A DNA stretch of 64,000 nucleotides. Origin: Ancylobacter gelatini (GTDB taxonomy: Bacteria; Pseudomonadota; Alphaproteobacteria; Rhizobiales; Xanthobacteraceae). Below, piece by piece: positions 28,051 through 35,916 of this stretch. Within the stretch, counting starts at the first letter, position 1. Each line of letters starts with the position of its first letter. The translations under genes were made by a program, and so were the position numbers. The stretch is from NCBI RefSeq assembly GCF_022601675.1, contig NZ_JAKVIL010000004.1:310001-374000 (forward strand), read 5' to 3'. Below the pieces are notes generated by a model, which was not told where the DNA came from, made no database searches, and worked only from the letters and a program-made list of their open reading frames with translations.

Positions 28051-28920
28051 TCAGGCGGTGTCGGGCAATGTCGGCGCGGTCACGGGCCGGCGCAGGATCA
28101 AGGCGACGCCGACCAGCATCACCAGTGCCCCGGCGATTTTCACCGGCGAGGGCGCATCGCCGAGCAGCACGATGCCCAGCAGCACCGTCAGCAGCGGGTT
28201 GAGCATCGAGAACGGCACCACTGAATTGATCGGGTAGCGCTGCAGCAGCCAGTACCAGATCCCATAGGCGACGATCGACGAGGCGATCGCGCTGTAGATC
28301 ACCGCGATCCAGCCCCAGGGACTGGCGTAATTCGCGGTGAACCAGCGCTCGCCCTCCAGCAGCCAGGAGGCCGTGAGCACCTGCGGCACCGCGAACAGCG
28401 ACGACCAGCCCATCATCGTCATGGGCGAGATGCCGGGAATCGACTTGATGATGAGATTGGTCACCGCCCAGGCCGTGGCGCTGATCATCAGCAGCGCGAA
28501 AGGCAGCGGCGACGGCATGGTCGGCCCGACCGCCAGCACCGCGATTCCCGCGACCGAGACCGCGAGCCCCAGCAGCCGCATCGGCCCCAGCCGCTCCTTG
28601 AGCACGAAGCAGGCGAGAACGGTGGCGATCGGCGCGCCGAGCTGGATGAGGATCGCGCTCGTGCCCGCCTCCGCACGCTCCAGCGCGAGGAACAGCACGC
28701 CGAAATGCAGGGTGCCGAAGGTGACGGACACCAGCACCACGCCTTTCCACTGGTCGCGCCGGATGCGGGTGAACGGCACCAAAAGCGCCGCCACCAGCGT
28801 GAAGCGCAGCGCGCTCATCAGGATCGGCGGGATATCCGCGACCCCGAGCTTGATGACGATCACGTTGAGCGCCCAGAACAGGACGACCAGCAAGGCGAGA
28901 AGCTTGAACCGGAAAGGCAT
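28051..28920 (-). CDS. EamA-family (DMT superfamily) transporter
   Basis: From ATG 28920 (MPFRFKLLALLVVLFWALN) the 289-residue product has ten hydrophobic segments in two repeated halves, each with the EamA pattern (FWALNVIVIKLGV, then TAWAVTNLIIKSI). This family exports amino acids and other metabolites; the substrate cannot be deduced. The frame is open further upstream but without membrane-protein character. It is divergent from tartrate dehydrogenase across a 394-base gap. The ribosome site is weak. Confidence 0.88.
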   Translation of the reverse strand: MPFRFKLLALLVVLFWALNVIVIKLGVADIPPILMSALRFTLVAALLVPFTRIRRDQWKGVVLVSVTFGTLHFGVLFLALERAEAGTSAILIQLGAPIATVLACFVLKERLGPMRLLGLAVSVAGIAVLAVGPTMPSPLPFALLMISATAWAVTNLIIKSIPGISPMTMMGWSSLFAVPQVLTASWLLEGERWFTANYASPWGWIAVIYSAIASSIVAYGIWYWLLQRYPINSVVPFSMLNPLLTVLLGIVLLGDAPSPVKIAGALVMLVGVALILRRPVTAPTLPDTA

Positions 28921-29314
28921 GTCGGACCGCAAGGAAAGGCCCCGCCGCCGGAAGCGGTGGACGGGCCGGGAAGACTGTCGGGGAAGACGTCCTCCGCCGA
29001 ATAGACCCGATCCCCGTCCCTGCATAGGACGATCATCCCCCGCGCGGTGCGCCGCGGCTGTGCCGTGGCGGCGACGACACGGCGCACCGAGGTGCAGGGG
29101 CACGATATCCTGGCTGGTAAAGGGCGCGAAAAGCGGGAGCCACCCTGCGACGTAGAAGTTGCGGGACATAGCGCAGCCGTCTCTTGCGGCTCGTGGATGA
29201 CATCGCGACGGTTGACCGCGTGAAGAGCCGCCTTGCCGATGCCGGCGCGCGGCTGGAAAGTGGGTCGGCCGCCCTGCGTGACGCGCAGGCTGGACACCAA
29301 TGAGGAGACGACAC
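28921..29314. other. 394-base divergent intergenic region
   Basis: It separates the DMT transporter and tartrate dehydrogenase genes. I see no supported gene. It contains a perfect inverted repeat (29045-29089, listed separately) and an isolated TTGACC near 29212 without a matching -10 box. A regulator site for one or both genes is likely, but the regulator is not in the window. Confidence 0.45.
29045..29089. repeat. Perfect 10-base inverted repeat in a divergent promoter region
   Basis: CGGTGCGCCG at 29045-29054 and CGGCGCACCG at 29080-29089 are exact reverse complements 25 bases apart. The spacing of 35 bases centre to centre suits an operator pair on one DNA face or an mRNA hairpin. Confidence 0.6.
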
Positions 29315-30388
29315 ATGCGCACGTACCGCATTGCGGTGATCCCCGGCGACGGCATTGGCAACGAGGTGGTGCCGGAAGGCCAGAAGGTGCTGGAGGCGGC
29401 CGCCCGGCGCGCGGGGTTCGCTCTGGAGTGGCAGCATTACGACTGGTCGTGCGAGCGCTTCGCCAAGACCGGATCGATGATGCCCGCCGACGGGCTCGAC
29501 CAGATCCGTCACACGGATGCGATCTATCTCGGCGCCGTCGGCTTTCCCGGTGTGCCGGACCATGTGTCGCTGTGGGGCCTGCTGATCCCGATCCGCCGCA
29601 GCTTCCACCAGTACATCAACCTGCGCCCGGTGAAGCTGCTCAAGGGCGTGGAGAGCCCGCTCAAGGGCCGCGAGGCCGGCGACATCGATTTCTATGTCGT
29701 GCGCGAGAACAATGAGGGCGAATATTCATCCATCGGCGGCCGGCTGTTCGAGGGTGCGCCGGAAGAATTGGTGATGCAGCAGTCCATCTTCACCCGCCGC
29801 GGCTGCGACCGCGTGATGCGCTACGCCTTCGAGCTGGCCGGCACGCGCAAGAAGCACGTCACCTCCGCCACCAAGTCGAATGGCATCAGCCACACCATGC
29901 CCTATTGGGATGAGCGCTTCGCCGCCATGGCGGCGCAATATCCCGACTTCCGGACCGACCATTTCCACATCGATATCCTGACCGCGCATTTCGTGCGCAA
30001 TCCGGATTGGTTCGACGTGGTGGTCGGCTCCAACCTGTTCGGCGACATCCTCTCCGATCTTGGTCCGGCCATTGTCGGCTCGATCGGCATCGCGCCGGGA
30101 GGCAACATCAATCCCGAGCGGGATTATCCGTCGATGTTCGAGCCCGTGCACGGCTCGGCGCCGGATATTGCCGGCAAGGGGCTGGCGAATCCGATCGGCC
30201 AGATCTGGTCCGGCGCGATGATGCTGCGCCACCTCGGCGAGGAGAAAGCCGCGCTCGCCATCGAGGAGGTCATCGAGGAGGTGCTGGCCGAGCGCATCTG
30301 CCTCACCCGCGACCTCGGCGGCACCGCCTCGACGACGGAAGCCGGCGACGCCATCGCCGCCGCCGTGGCTGGACGCGACATCGGGTAG
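29315..30388 (+). CDS. Tartrate dehydrogenase/decarboxylase-type enzyme
   Basis: The 357-residue protein belongs to the isocitrate/isopropylmalate dehydrogenase superfamily (GDGIGNEVVPEG at the N-terminus, FEPVHGSAPDIAGKG near the C-terminus). Blocks such as LGAVGFPGVPDHVSLWGLLI and SFHQYINLRPVKLLKGVESPL are those of tartrate dehydrogenases (TtuC) rather than LeuB. Expected activity is NAD-dependent oxidation of tartrate or D-malate with a divalent metal. I chose ATG 29315 because GAGGAG sits nine bases before it; the ATG at 29300 lacks a site. A terminator follows at 30404. Confidence 0.92.
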   Translation: MRTYRIAVIPGDGIGNEVVPEGQKVLEAAARRAGFALEWQHYDWSCERFAKTGSMMPADGLDQIRHTDAIYLGAVGFPGVPDHVSLWGLLIPIRRSFHQYINLRPVKLLKGVESPLKGREAGDIDFYVVRENNEGEYSSIGGRLFEGAPEELVMQQSIFTRRGCDRVMRYAFELAGTRKKHVTSATKSNGISHTMPYWDERFAAMAAQYPDFRTDHFHIDILTAHFVRNPDWFDVVVGSNLFGDILSDLGPAIVGSIGIAPGGNINPERDYPSMFEPVHGSAPDIAGKGLANPIGQIWSGAMMLRHLGEEKAALAIEEVIEEVLAERICLTRDLGGTASTTEAGDAIAAAVAGRDIG

Positions 30389-30403
30389 TCGACCATCAAG
30401 GCG

Positions 30404-30435
30404 AGGCGCGGGACGGTCGCACGCCCCGCGCCTTT
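30404..30435 (+). terminator. Terminator-like hairpin after tartrate dehydrogenase
   Basis: AGGCGCGGG at 30404-30412 pairs perfectly with CCCGCGCCT at 30425-30433, followed by a short T-run (TTT at 30433-30435). It lies 16 bases after the stop codon. Confidence 0.7.
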
Positions 30436-30485
30436 GCTGGCGCATGGGGACGCTGAGGGGCGTTTTCTTTTTCGATCGCTGTTCT

Positions 30486-31187
30486 ATGGTGCGCGCCATG
30501 CACGATCTCTCGCTCCTCGGCCGCCTCGCCTTCCGCCACACGCCCCCCACCAAGCCCGCCTTGCCGCCCGGCCGGCACGATCTCGGCCTGTTCGAGACAC
30601 GCGACTATGCGCTGGTCGTGCCCGAGGGTATCGACCCGGCGCGGCCGACGCCGTTCGTCACGCTGTTTCATGGCGGGGGCGGCAGCGCAGAGAAGATCAT
30701 GCCGATCCTGCGCCGGCATGCCGAAGAGCGCGGCTTTCTGCTGCTGGTGCCGCAATCGCTGCTGCCGACCTGGGACATCGTGATCGCCGGCAACGGTCCG
30801 GACCGCGAGCGGCTCGACATCGGCCTCGCCGAGGTCGCCTCGCGCTTCACGCTCGACCCCGCCCGCTTCGCCTTTGCCGGCCATTCCGACGGCGGCAGCT
30901 ATTCGCTGTCCACCGGGCTCAGCAACGGACACGTCGTCACCCATATCCTCGCCTTCTCCGCCGGGTTCATGACCGTGCTGGCGCAGGAGGGCTCGCCCAA
31001 GGTGTTCATCGCCCACGGGCAGAACGACACCCAGACCCCGATCGCGACCGCCGGCCGCTCCCACGCCGCCAAACTGCGCGCGGCGGGCTATGAGCTCACC
31101 TATGTCGAGCACCCCGGCCCGCACGCCTCGCAGCCGGCGATGGTGCAACTCGGCGTCGATTACTTCCTGAGCCATCCCGGGCTCTGA
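30486..31187 (+). CDS. Alpha/beta hydrolase (PHB depolymerase/phospholipase-carboxylesterase-like)
   Basis: The product, 233 residues from ATG 30486, has the serine hydrolase core: HGGGGSAEK oxyanion region, GHSDGGSYS nucleophile elbow, an Asp in HGQNDTQTPI, and a His in HPGPHAS. The layout resembles small polyhydroxybutyrate depolymerase or carboxylesterase proteins. No signal peptide is present, so it should be cytosolic. Start choice is uncertain: ATGs at 30444 and 30498 are also in frame and none has a strong ribosome site. It lies between two good terminators, so it is its own unit. Confidence 0.85.
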   Translation: MVRAMHDLSLLGRLAFRHTPPTKPALPPGRHDLGLFETRDYALVVPEGIDPARPTPFVTLFHGGGGSAEKIMPILRRHAEERGFLLLVPQSLLPTWDIVIAGNGPDRERLDIGLAEVASRFTLDPARFAFAGHSDGGSYSLSTGLSNGHVVTHILAFSAGFMTVLAQEGSPKVFIAHGQNDTQTPIATAGRSHAAKLRAAGYELTYVEHPGPHASQPAMVQLGVDYFLSHPGL

Positions 31188-31200
31188 CCGCGGCAAACAA

Positions 31201-31226
31201 AAAGGCCGGCGCGATGGCCGGCCTTT
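31201..31226. terminator. Bidirectional intrinsic terminator
   Basis: AAAGGCCGGC at 31201-31210 pairs perfectly with GCCGGCCTTT at 31217-31226 across a six-base loop. An A-run before it and T-run in its right arm allow termination on both strands, fitting its position between the convergent esterase and orf113 genes. Confidence 0.88.
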
Positions 31227-31266
31227 CGTTGGTGCAGAGACGCGCGCCGAAGCGCGCAAAGACGTC

Positions 31267-31608
31267 TCAGCTCAGCGGCTTGACGCCCTTGGCGATCTCG
31301 GCCACGTCCGCGTCGATCTTGGCGAGGGTCGAGGCGAACGCCTCCGGGCTGTCCTTCAGCGCCTTCTTGATGTCCGACGCCCAGGTCGGGTGGCGCAGGG
31401 TGAAGGTGGTGGTGGCCGACGAGCCATACTTCTTCGACAGGTACATGTTGACCTTGAACGGCACCGGCTCGGAAGCCATGTAGCTGGTGGTCGGGTGCTC
31501 GGCGACGAAGCTCTTATAGGCTTCGGCGACCTCGCCGTACTTGCCGGCTTCGATCAGGGCGGTGTTGCTCTCGATCAGCGCGACGAGGGCGGCATCTCCG
31601 GTGAACAT
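31267..31608 (-). CDS. Small hypothetical protein at the end of the hom-glpX operon
   Basis: The 113-residue soluble protein starts MFTGDAALVALIESN with an AGGAAAGA ribosome site. It is helical at both ends with a conserved-looking middle (KVNMYLSKKYGSSATTTF) and has no cysteine, signal or membrane segment. I do not recognise the family. It lies 50 bases after glpX in the same direction and before a strong terminator, so it is the last gene of the operon. Confidence 0.7.
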   Translation of the reverse strand: MFTGDAALVALIESNTALIEAGKYGEVAEAYKSFVAEHPTTSYMASEPVPFKVNMYLSKKYGSSATTTFTLRHPTWASDIKKALKDSPEAFASTLAKIDADVAEIAKGVKPLS

Positions 31609-31658
31609 GGCGTCTTTCCTTCCCGTGGGTTGAGCGGCGAAACGGCCGAGGGCGCGCC

Positions 31659-32654
31659 TCAGCCGAGGTGGAACTTCGACAGGTCGCGGTGCTCGGCCTC
31701 GATCCAGCGTACCGTCCCGGTCGCCGAGCGCATGACGACGGTGTGGGTCTTCACCACGCCCTTCTCGTACTTCACGCCCTTCAGCAGGTTGCCGGTGGTC
31801 ACGCCGGTGGCGGAGAACAGGCAGTCGCCGCGCACCATGTCATGGATGGTGTAGATCTTCTTGGGGTCGGAGACGCCCATCTTCTTGGCGCGCTCGCGCT
31901 TCTCCTCGGTGTCGAGGATGAGGCGGGTGTACATCTCGCCGCCAATGCAGCGCAGCGCCGCCGCAGCCAGCACGCCCTCGGGCGCGCCACCGGTACCCAT
32001 ATAGATGTCGATGCCGGTCTCGTCGGGGTTGGCGGTGTGGATCACGCCGGCCACGTCGCCGTCCGTGATGAGCTGCACCGAGGCGCCGGTCTTGCGTACC
32101 GCCTCGATAATGGCGGCATGGCGGGGGCGATCGAGGATCAGCGCGGAAATCTCGTGCGGCTTCACGCCCTTCGCCTTGGCGAGGGAGTGGATGTTGTCCG
32201 CCGGCGAGCCGTCGATGTCGATGGTGCCCTTCGGGTAGCCGGGACCGATCGCGATCTTGTCCATGTAGACGTCGGGCGCATAGAGCATGGTGCCGCCCTC
32301 GGCCATCGCCATGGTGGCGATCGAGCCGGGCATGTTCTTGGCGCAGAGCGTGGTGCCCTCCAGCGGATCGACGGCGATGTCGACGGCCGGACCCTTGCCG
32401 CTGCCGAGTTCCTCGCCGATGAACAGCATCGGGGCCTCGTCGCGCTCGCCTTCGCCGATCACGATGCGGCCGGCGATCGGCAGCCGGTTCAGCTCGCGGC
32501 GCATGGCGTCCACCGCCGCCTTGTCCGCCGCCTTTTCATCGCCGCGCCCGCGCAGCGCCGCCGATGCCACCGCCGCGCGTTCCGTCACGCGCACCAGCTC
32601 AAGCGTCAGAATGCGCTCCAGCAACTGATCGGGTTTGACCGTAATTTCCGCCAT
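31659..32654 (-). CDS. glpX: Class II fructose-1,6-bisphosphatase GlpX
   Basis: GlpX removes the 1-phosphate from fructose-1,6-bisphosphate in gluconeogenesis and, in autotrophs, the Calvin cycle. From ATG 32654 it is 331 residues. The metal-binding blocks GEGERDEAPML and DPLEGTTLCA are intact, as is the substrate region GGAPEGVLAAAAL. The gene lies 11 bases after hom, an order common in Rhizobiales. Confidence 0.96.
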   Translation of the reverse strand: MAEITVKPDQLLERILTLELVRVTERAAVASAALRGRGDEKAADKAAVDAMRRELNRLPIAGRIVIGEGERDEAPMLFIGEELGSGKGPAVDIAVDPLEGTTLCAKNMPGSIATMAMAEGGTMLYAPDVYMDKIAIGPGYPKGTIDIDGSPADNIHSLAKAKGVKPHEISALILDRPRHAAIIEAVRKTGASVQLITDGDVAGVIHTANPDETGIDIYMGTGGAPEGVLAAAALRCIGGEMYTRLILDTEEKRERAKKMGVSDPKKIYTIHDMVRGDCLFSATGVTTGNLLKGVKYEKGVVKTHTVVMRSATGTVRWIEAEHRDLSKFHLG

Positions 32655-32665
32655 CGTCCCTGCCC

Positions 32666-33985
32666 TCAATCCTTCTCGATACGTATAACCTGCGGGGGCG
32701 AGGCGATCACACCATCGATCTCGATGGCGGCGATCGCACGGCGCACCGCGTCTTCCGTCGTCGCATAGGTGATCAACACCACCGGCGCGGGGTCTTCCGC
32801 GCTGTCGGCCCGATCCCCGCCATGCGGCCGGCCACGCCGGTGCTGCATTATGGACTCAAGAGAAATATTCTGCTCGGCCATATGGCGGGCAATCGCTGCC
32901 GCCGTTCCGGGCCGATCGACCGCGGCGAGACGGATATAATACCCACCTTCATGACGCTGGATTGCGGGCTTGCCCGCCGGCCGCAAATTGACCGCCGGCC
33001 AGCCGAAAACCGCGCGAGGCCGCGCCGTCGCAAGGTCGCACAGGTCGCCAACCACGGCGGACGCCGTGGCGTCGCCGCCCGCGCCGGGGCCGACCAGCGT
33101 CAGCGCAACCGCGTCGCCGTCCACCGCCACCGCATTGGTGACGCCGGAGACCTGCGCGATTGGCCAATGTTTAGGCACCATGGTCGGGTGAACCCGCAGT
33201 TCCACCGCCTCGCCGGAACGCGCGGCGACGCCCAAAAGCTTGATTCGATAGCCGAGTTCGTCGGCGGCATCGAGATCGGCAAGGGTGATGGAGCGGATGC
33301 CCTCGACATGGATCGCCTCGGGGTCCGGCTGCACGCCAAAGGCGAGGCTGGCCAGCAGCGCGAGCTTGTGAGCGGTGTCGAAGCCGTCGACGTCGAAGGT
33401 CGGGTCAGCCTCGGCATAGCCGAGCTGCTGAGCCTGGTCGAGGCAGCTCTCGAAGGAGAGGCCCTCATCCTTCATGCGGGTGAGGATGTAGTTGCAGGTG
33501 CCGTTGAGAATGCCCGAAACCCGCTCGACGCGGTTACCGAGCAGCGCCTCGCGCAGCGTTTTGACAATCGGAATGCCACCGGCCACCGCTGCCTCGAAGG
33601 CGATGCCGACGCCCTTCGCCTCCGCCGCGCGGGCCAGCGCGACGCCGTGATGGGCGAGCAACGCCTTGTTGGCGGTGGCGACGTCATGGCCGGCCTCGAT
33701 AGCGGCCTCGACAGCCGCCTTCGCGATGCCGTCCGAGCCGCCGATCAGCTCGACGAAGACGTCGATGTCAGGATCGCGGGCAAGGGCGAGCGCATCGTCG
33801 AACCAGCGCACGCCGGAAAGGTCGCAGTCGCGATTGCGGTTACGGTCGCGTGCGCTGACCGCCACCACCTCGACCTTGCGGCCGGTGCGCGTGGCGATGT
33901 CATCCTTGCGGCGGGCCAGCATACGCACGACACCCGCACCGACCGTACCGAGGCCGGCGATGCCAATTCTGAGCGGCGGCGCCAT
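32666..33985 (-). CDS. hom: Homoserine dehydrogenase
   Basis: The enzyme reduces aspartate semialdehyde to homoserine on the path to threonine and methionine. From ATG 33985 it has 439 residues: an N-terminal NAD(P) fold (GLGTVGAGV, 11-19), the catalytic domain with NGTCNYIL, and a C-terminal ACT domain starting near residue 350 that usually confers threonine feedback. An upstream GTG at 34024 is in frame but gives an unlikely extension. The ribosome site is weak. The upstream neighbour is the AlaC-type aminotransferase. Confidence 0.96.
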   Translation of the reverse strand: MAPPLRIGIAGLGTVGAGVVRMLARRKDDIATRTGRKVEVVAVSARDRNRNRDCDLSGVRWFDDALALARDPDIDVFVELIGGSDGIAKAAVEAAIEAGHDVATANKALLAHHGVALARAAEAKGVGIAFEAAVAGGIPIVKTLREALLGNRVERVSGILNGTCNYILTRMKDEGLSFESCLDQAQQLGYAEADPTFDVDGFDTAHKLALLASLAFGVQPDPEAIHVEGIRSITLADLDAADELGYRIKLLGVAARSGEAVELRVHPTMVPKHWPIAQVSGVTNAVAVDGDAVALTLVGPGAGGDATASAVVGDLCDLATARPRAVFGWPAVNLRPAGKPAIQRHEGGYYIRLAAVDRPGTAAAIARHMAEQNISLESIMQHRRGRPHGGDRADSAEDPAPVVLITYATTEDAVRRAIAAIEIDGVIASPPQVIRIEKD

Positions 33986-34048
33986 GAGTAATGTCCGAAC
34001 ACAACAGAAAGCAGGAAACGGCACGGGCCCGGACGCAGATCCGAGCCG

Positions 34049-35266
34049 TCAGCGTACCGCGGCGAGAGGGACGACGTTGTGCAATGTTTCGGCGCCGGTT
34101 TCAAGGAAGCGCCGGACACTGCGCGCCGCCTGCCGGATCCGCTGCTCGTTCTCCACAAGCGCGATACGCACATATTCGTCGCCATGCTCGCCGAAGCCAA
34201 CGCCCGGCGCCACCGCGACATCCGCCTTCTCGATCAGCAGCTTGGCGAATTCCACGCTGCCAAGCGCGCGGAACTTCTCCGGGATCGGCACCCAGGCGAA
34301 CATCGAGGCGCTCGGCGAGGGAATGTCCCAGCCGGCCTTGCCGAAACTGTCGATCAGCACGTCGCGGCGCTTCTTGTAGACCCCGCGCATCTCGGCGATG
34401 CAGTCCTGCGGGCCGTTCAGCGCCGCGGCGGCCGCAACCTGGATCGGGGTATAGGCGCCGTAGTCGAGATAGGACTTCACCCGCGCCAGTGCGGCGATCA
34501 GGCGCTCATTTCCGACCGCGAAGCCCATGCGCCAGCCGGCCATGGAGAAGGTCTTCGACATCGAGGTGAACTCGACGGTGACATCCATCGCGCCCGGCAC
34601 CTGCAGCACGGAGGGCGGCGGGTTGTCGTCGAAATACACTTCGGAATAGGCGAGGTCGGACAGCACGATCAGGTCGTGCTTCTTCGCGAAGGCCACAACA
34701 TCGCGGTAGAAATCGAGATCGGCGACGCACGCGGTCGGGTTGGATGGGTAGCACAACACCAGCGCCAGCGGCGAGGGAATCGAATGCACCACCGCGCGCT
34801 CCAGCGCGTGGAAGAACTCGGGGCCGGGCTCGCAGGGCACGGAGCGGATCGCCGCGCCCGCCATCAGGAAGCCGAAAGCGTGGATCGGGTAGGACGGGTT
34901 CGGCACCAGGATCACGTCGCCGGGCGCGGTGATCGCCTGCGCCATGTTGGCGAAGCCTTCCTTCGAGCCGAGCGTCGCCACGACCTGCGTGTCGGGGTTC
35001 AGCTTCACGCCGAAGCGGCGCTCATAATAGGCCGCCTGCGCGCGGCGCAGGCCGGGAATACCCTTGGACGCCGAATAGCGATCGGTGTGGGGCTTGCCGA
35101 TGGTGTCCTTGAGCTTCTCGATGACGTGCACGGGGGCATCCAGATCGGGATTGCCCATGCCGAGGTCCACGATGTCGGCGCCGGCGTTTCGGGCGGCGGC
35201 CTTCACGCGGTTGACCTGCTCGAACACATAAGGCGGCAGCCGGCGGATACGGTGGAAATCGGTCAT
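34049..35266 (-). CDS. AlaC/LL-DAP aminotransferase-like class I aminotransferase
   Basis: The 405-residue PLP enzyme starts MTDFHRIRRLPPYVFEQVN, has the CYPSNPTA motif instead of the usual NNPHNPTG, and the PLP lysine K238 in SMSKTFSMAGWRMGF. In Rhizobiales such proteins precede hom and are annotated as LL-diaminopimelate or alanine aminotransferases; sequence similarity to E. coli AlaC (YfdZ) is recognised from memory. The true amino donor is unresolved. It leads the hom-glpX operon, with a 63-base gap to hom. Confidence 0.9.
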   Translation of the reverse strand: MTDFHRIRRLPPYVFEQVNRVKAAARNAGADIVDLGMGNPDLDAPVHVIEKLKDTIGKPHTDRYSASKGIPGLRRAQAAYYERRFGVKLNPDTQVVATLGSKEGFANMAQAITAPGDVILVPNPSYPIHAFGFLMAGAAIRSVPCEPGPEFFHALERAVVHSIPSPLALVLCYPSNPTACVADLDFYRDVVAFAKKHDLIVLSDLAYSEVYFDDNPPPSVLQVPGAMDVTVEFTSMSKTFSMAGWRMGFAVGNERLIAALARVKSYLDYGAYTPIQVAAAAALNGPQDCIAEMRGVYKKRRDVLIDSFGKAGWDIPSPSASMFAWVPIPEKFRALGSVEFAKLLIEKADVAVAPGVGFGEHGDEYVRIALVENEQRIRQAARSVRRFLETGAETLHNVVPLAAVR

Positions 35267-35403
35267 CGGTCTCAAGCTCCAAGCCGCCTCTTTTCCTCAC
35301 GAGGTCGGCGCATCGGGCGCTTCATATCATTGTTCGCGCGCCCGCACAGCGAGGGATCTCAGTCTAAAGTGGCAGCAGCGTGGCCCTGCGGTATTATGCG
35401 GCG

Positions 35404-35793
35404 CTACTGCCCAGCGCTGCCGTCATCCGGCTCGCTGTCCTGCTCGATCTCCTTGAGCAGTTGCTGCTCGCGCTGTGTGGCGAGGGTTTCGAGGTCGGTC
35501 TGCATCTTCGAGCGCGCGGCGGCGTCCATCACCGGGCGATCGCCGATCTGCGCGGGCGCGCCGAAGGTGGGATAGGCGGGCTTGGGGGCGTTGGGATCGG
35601 TCGTGGTCTTGCCCTCCTCCGGCCATCGGGTCACGTCCGGCAGCAGCGAATCGGCAACACCGGCGCAGCCGCCGAGCACAAGGCTGGCGGCCAGCAGTGC
35701 CGCCGCCGGCAGCACGCGCGGGTGCGTCTGAAGGCGGATCAAAGGGCGCGTCCAAGCGTCGCGCGCCGGTTCCAGGTCGCCATGTCTCGCCAC
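35404..35793 (-). CDS. Small lipoprotein
   Basis: The 129-residue product starts at GTG 35793, preceded by GGAAGGACGG. A hydrophobic stretch ends in the lipobox LVLGGC (Cys at about residue 43), so the mature protein should be lipid-anchored. The rest is polar and proline-rich ([22 protein letters not shown]) with a helical charged end. It resembles conserved Rhizobiales lipoproteins of unknown role. It is divergent from phaC with about 120 bases between the starts. Confidence 0.75.
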   Translation of the reverse strand: MARHGDLEPARDAWTRPLIRLQTHPRVLPAAALLAASLVLGGCAGVADSLLPDVTRWPEEGKTTTDPNAPKPAYPTFGAPAQIGDRPVMDAAARSKMQTDLETLATQREQQLLKEIEQDSEPDDGSAGQ

Positions 35794-35868
35794 GTCCGTC
35801 CTTCCACACTTGGCTCGTGCAGGATGCCGGAACGGGAGAAAGGCTCGCTACTCCCGAACGGCACGTCT

Positions 35869-35916
35869 ATGATGCCTTCACCTATGAACGCACGCACCCT
35901 TGGGGACAAGCGTTGA
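35869..35916 (+). other. Possible 15-codon leader ORF overlapping the phaC start
   Basis: ATG at 35869 (also 35872 and 35884) opens a short frame ending at TGA 35914-35916. The stop overlaps the proposed phaC start as TTGA, the arrangement expected for translational coupling. The peptide is too short to judge and may be chance. Confidence 0.3.
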
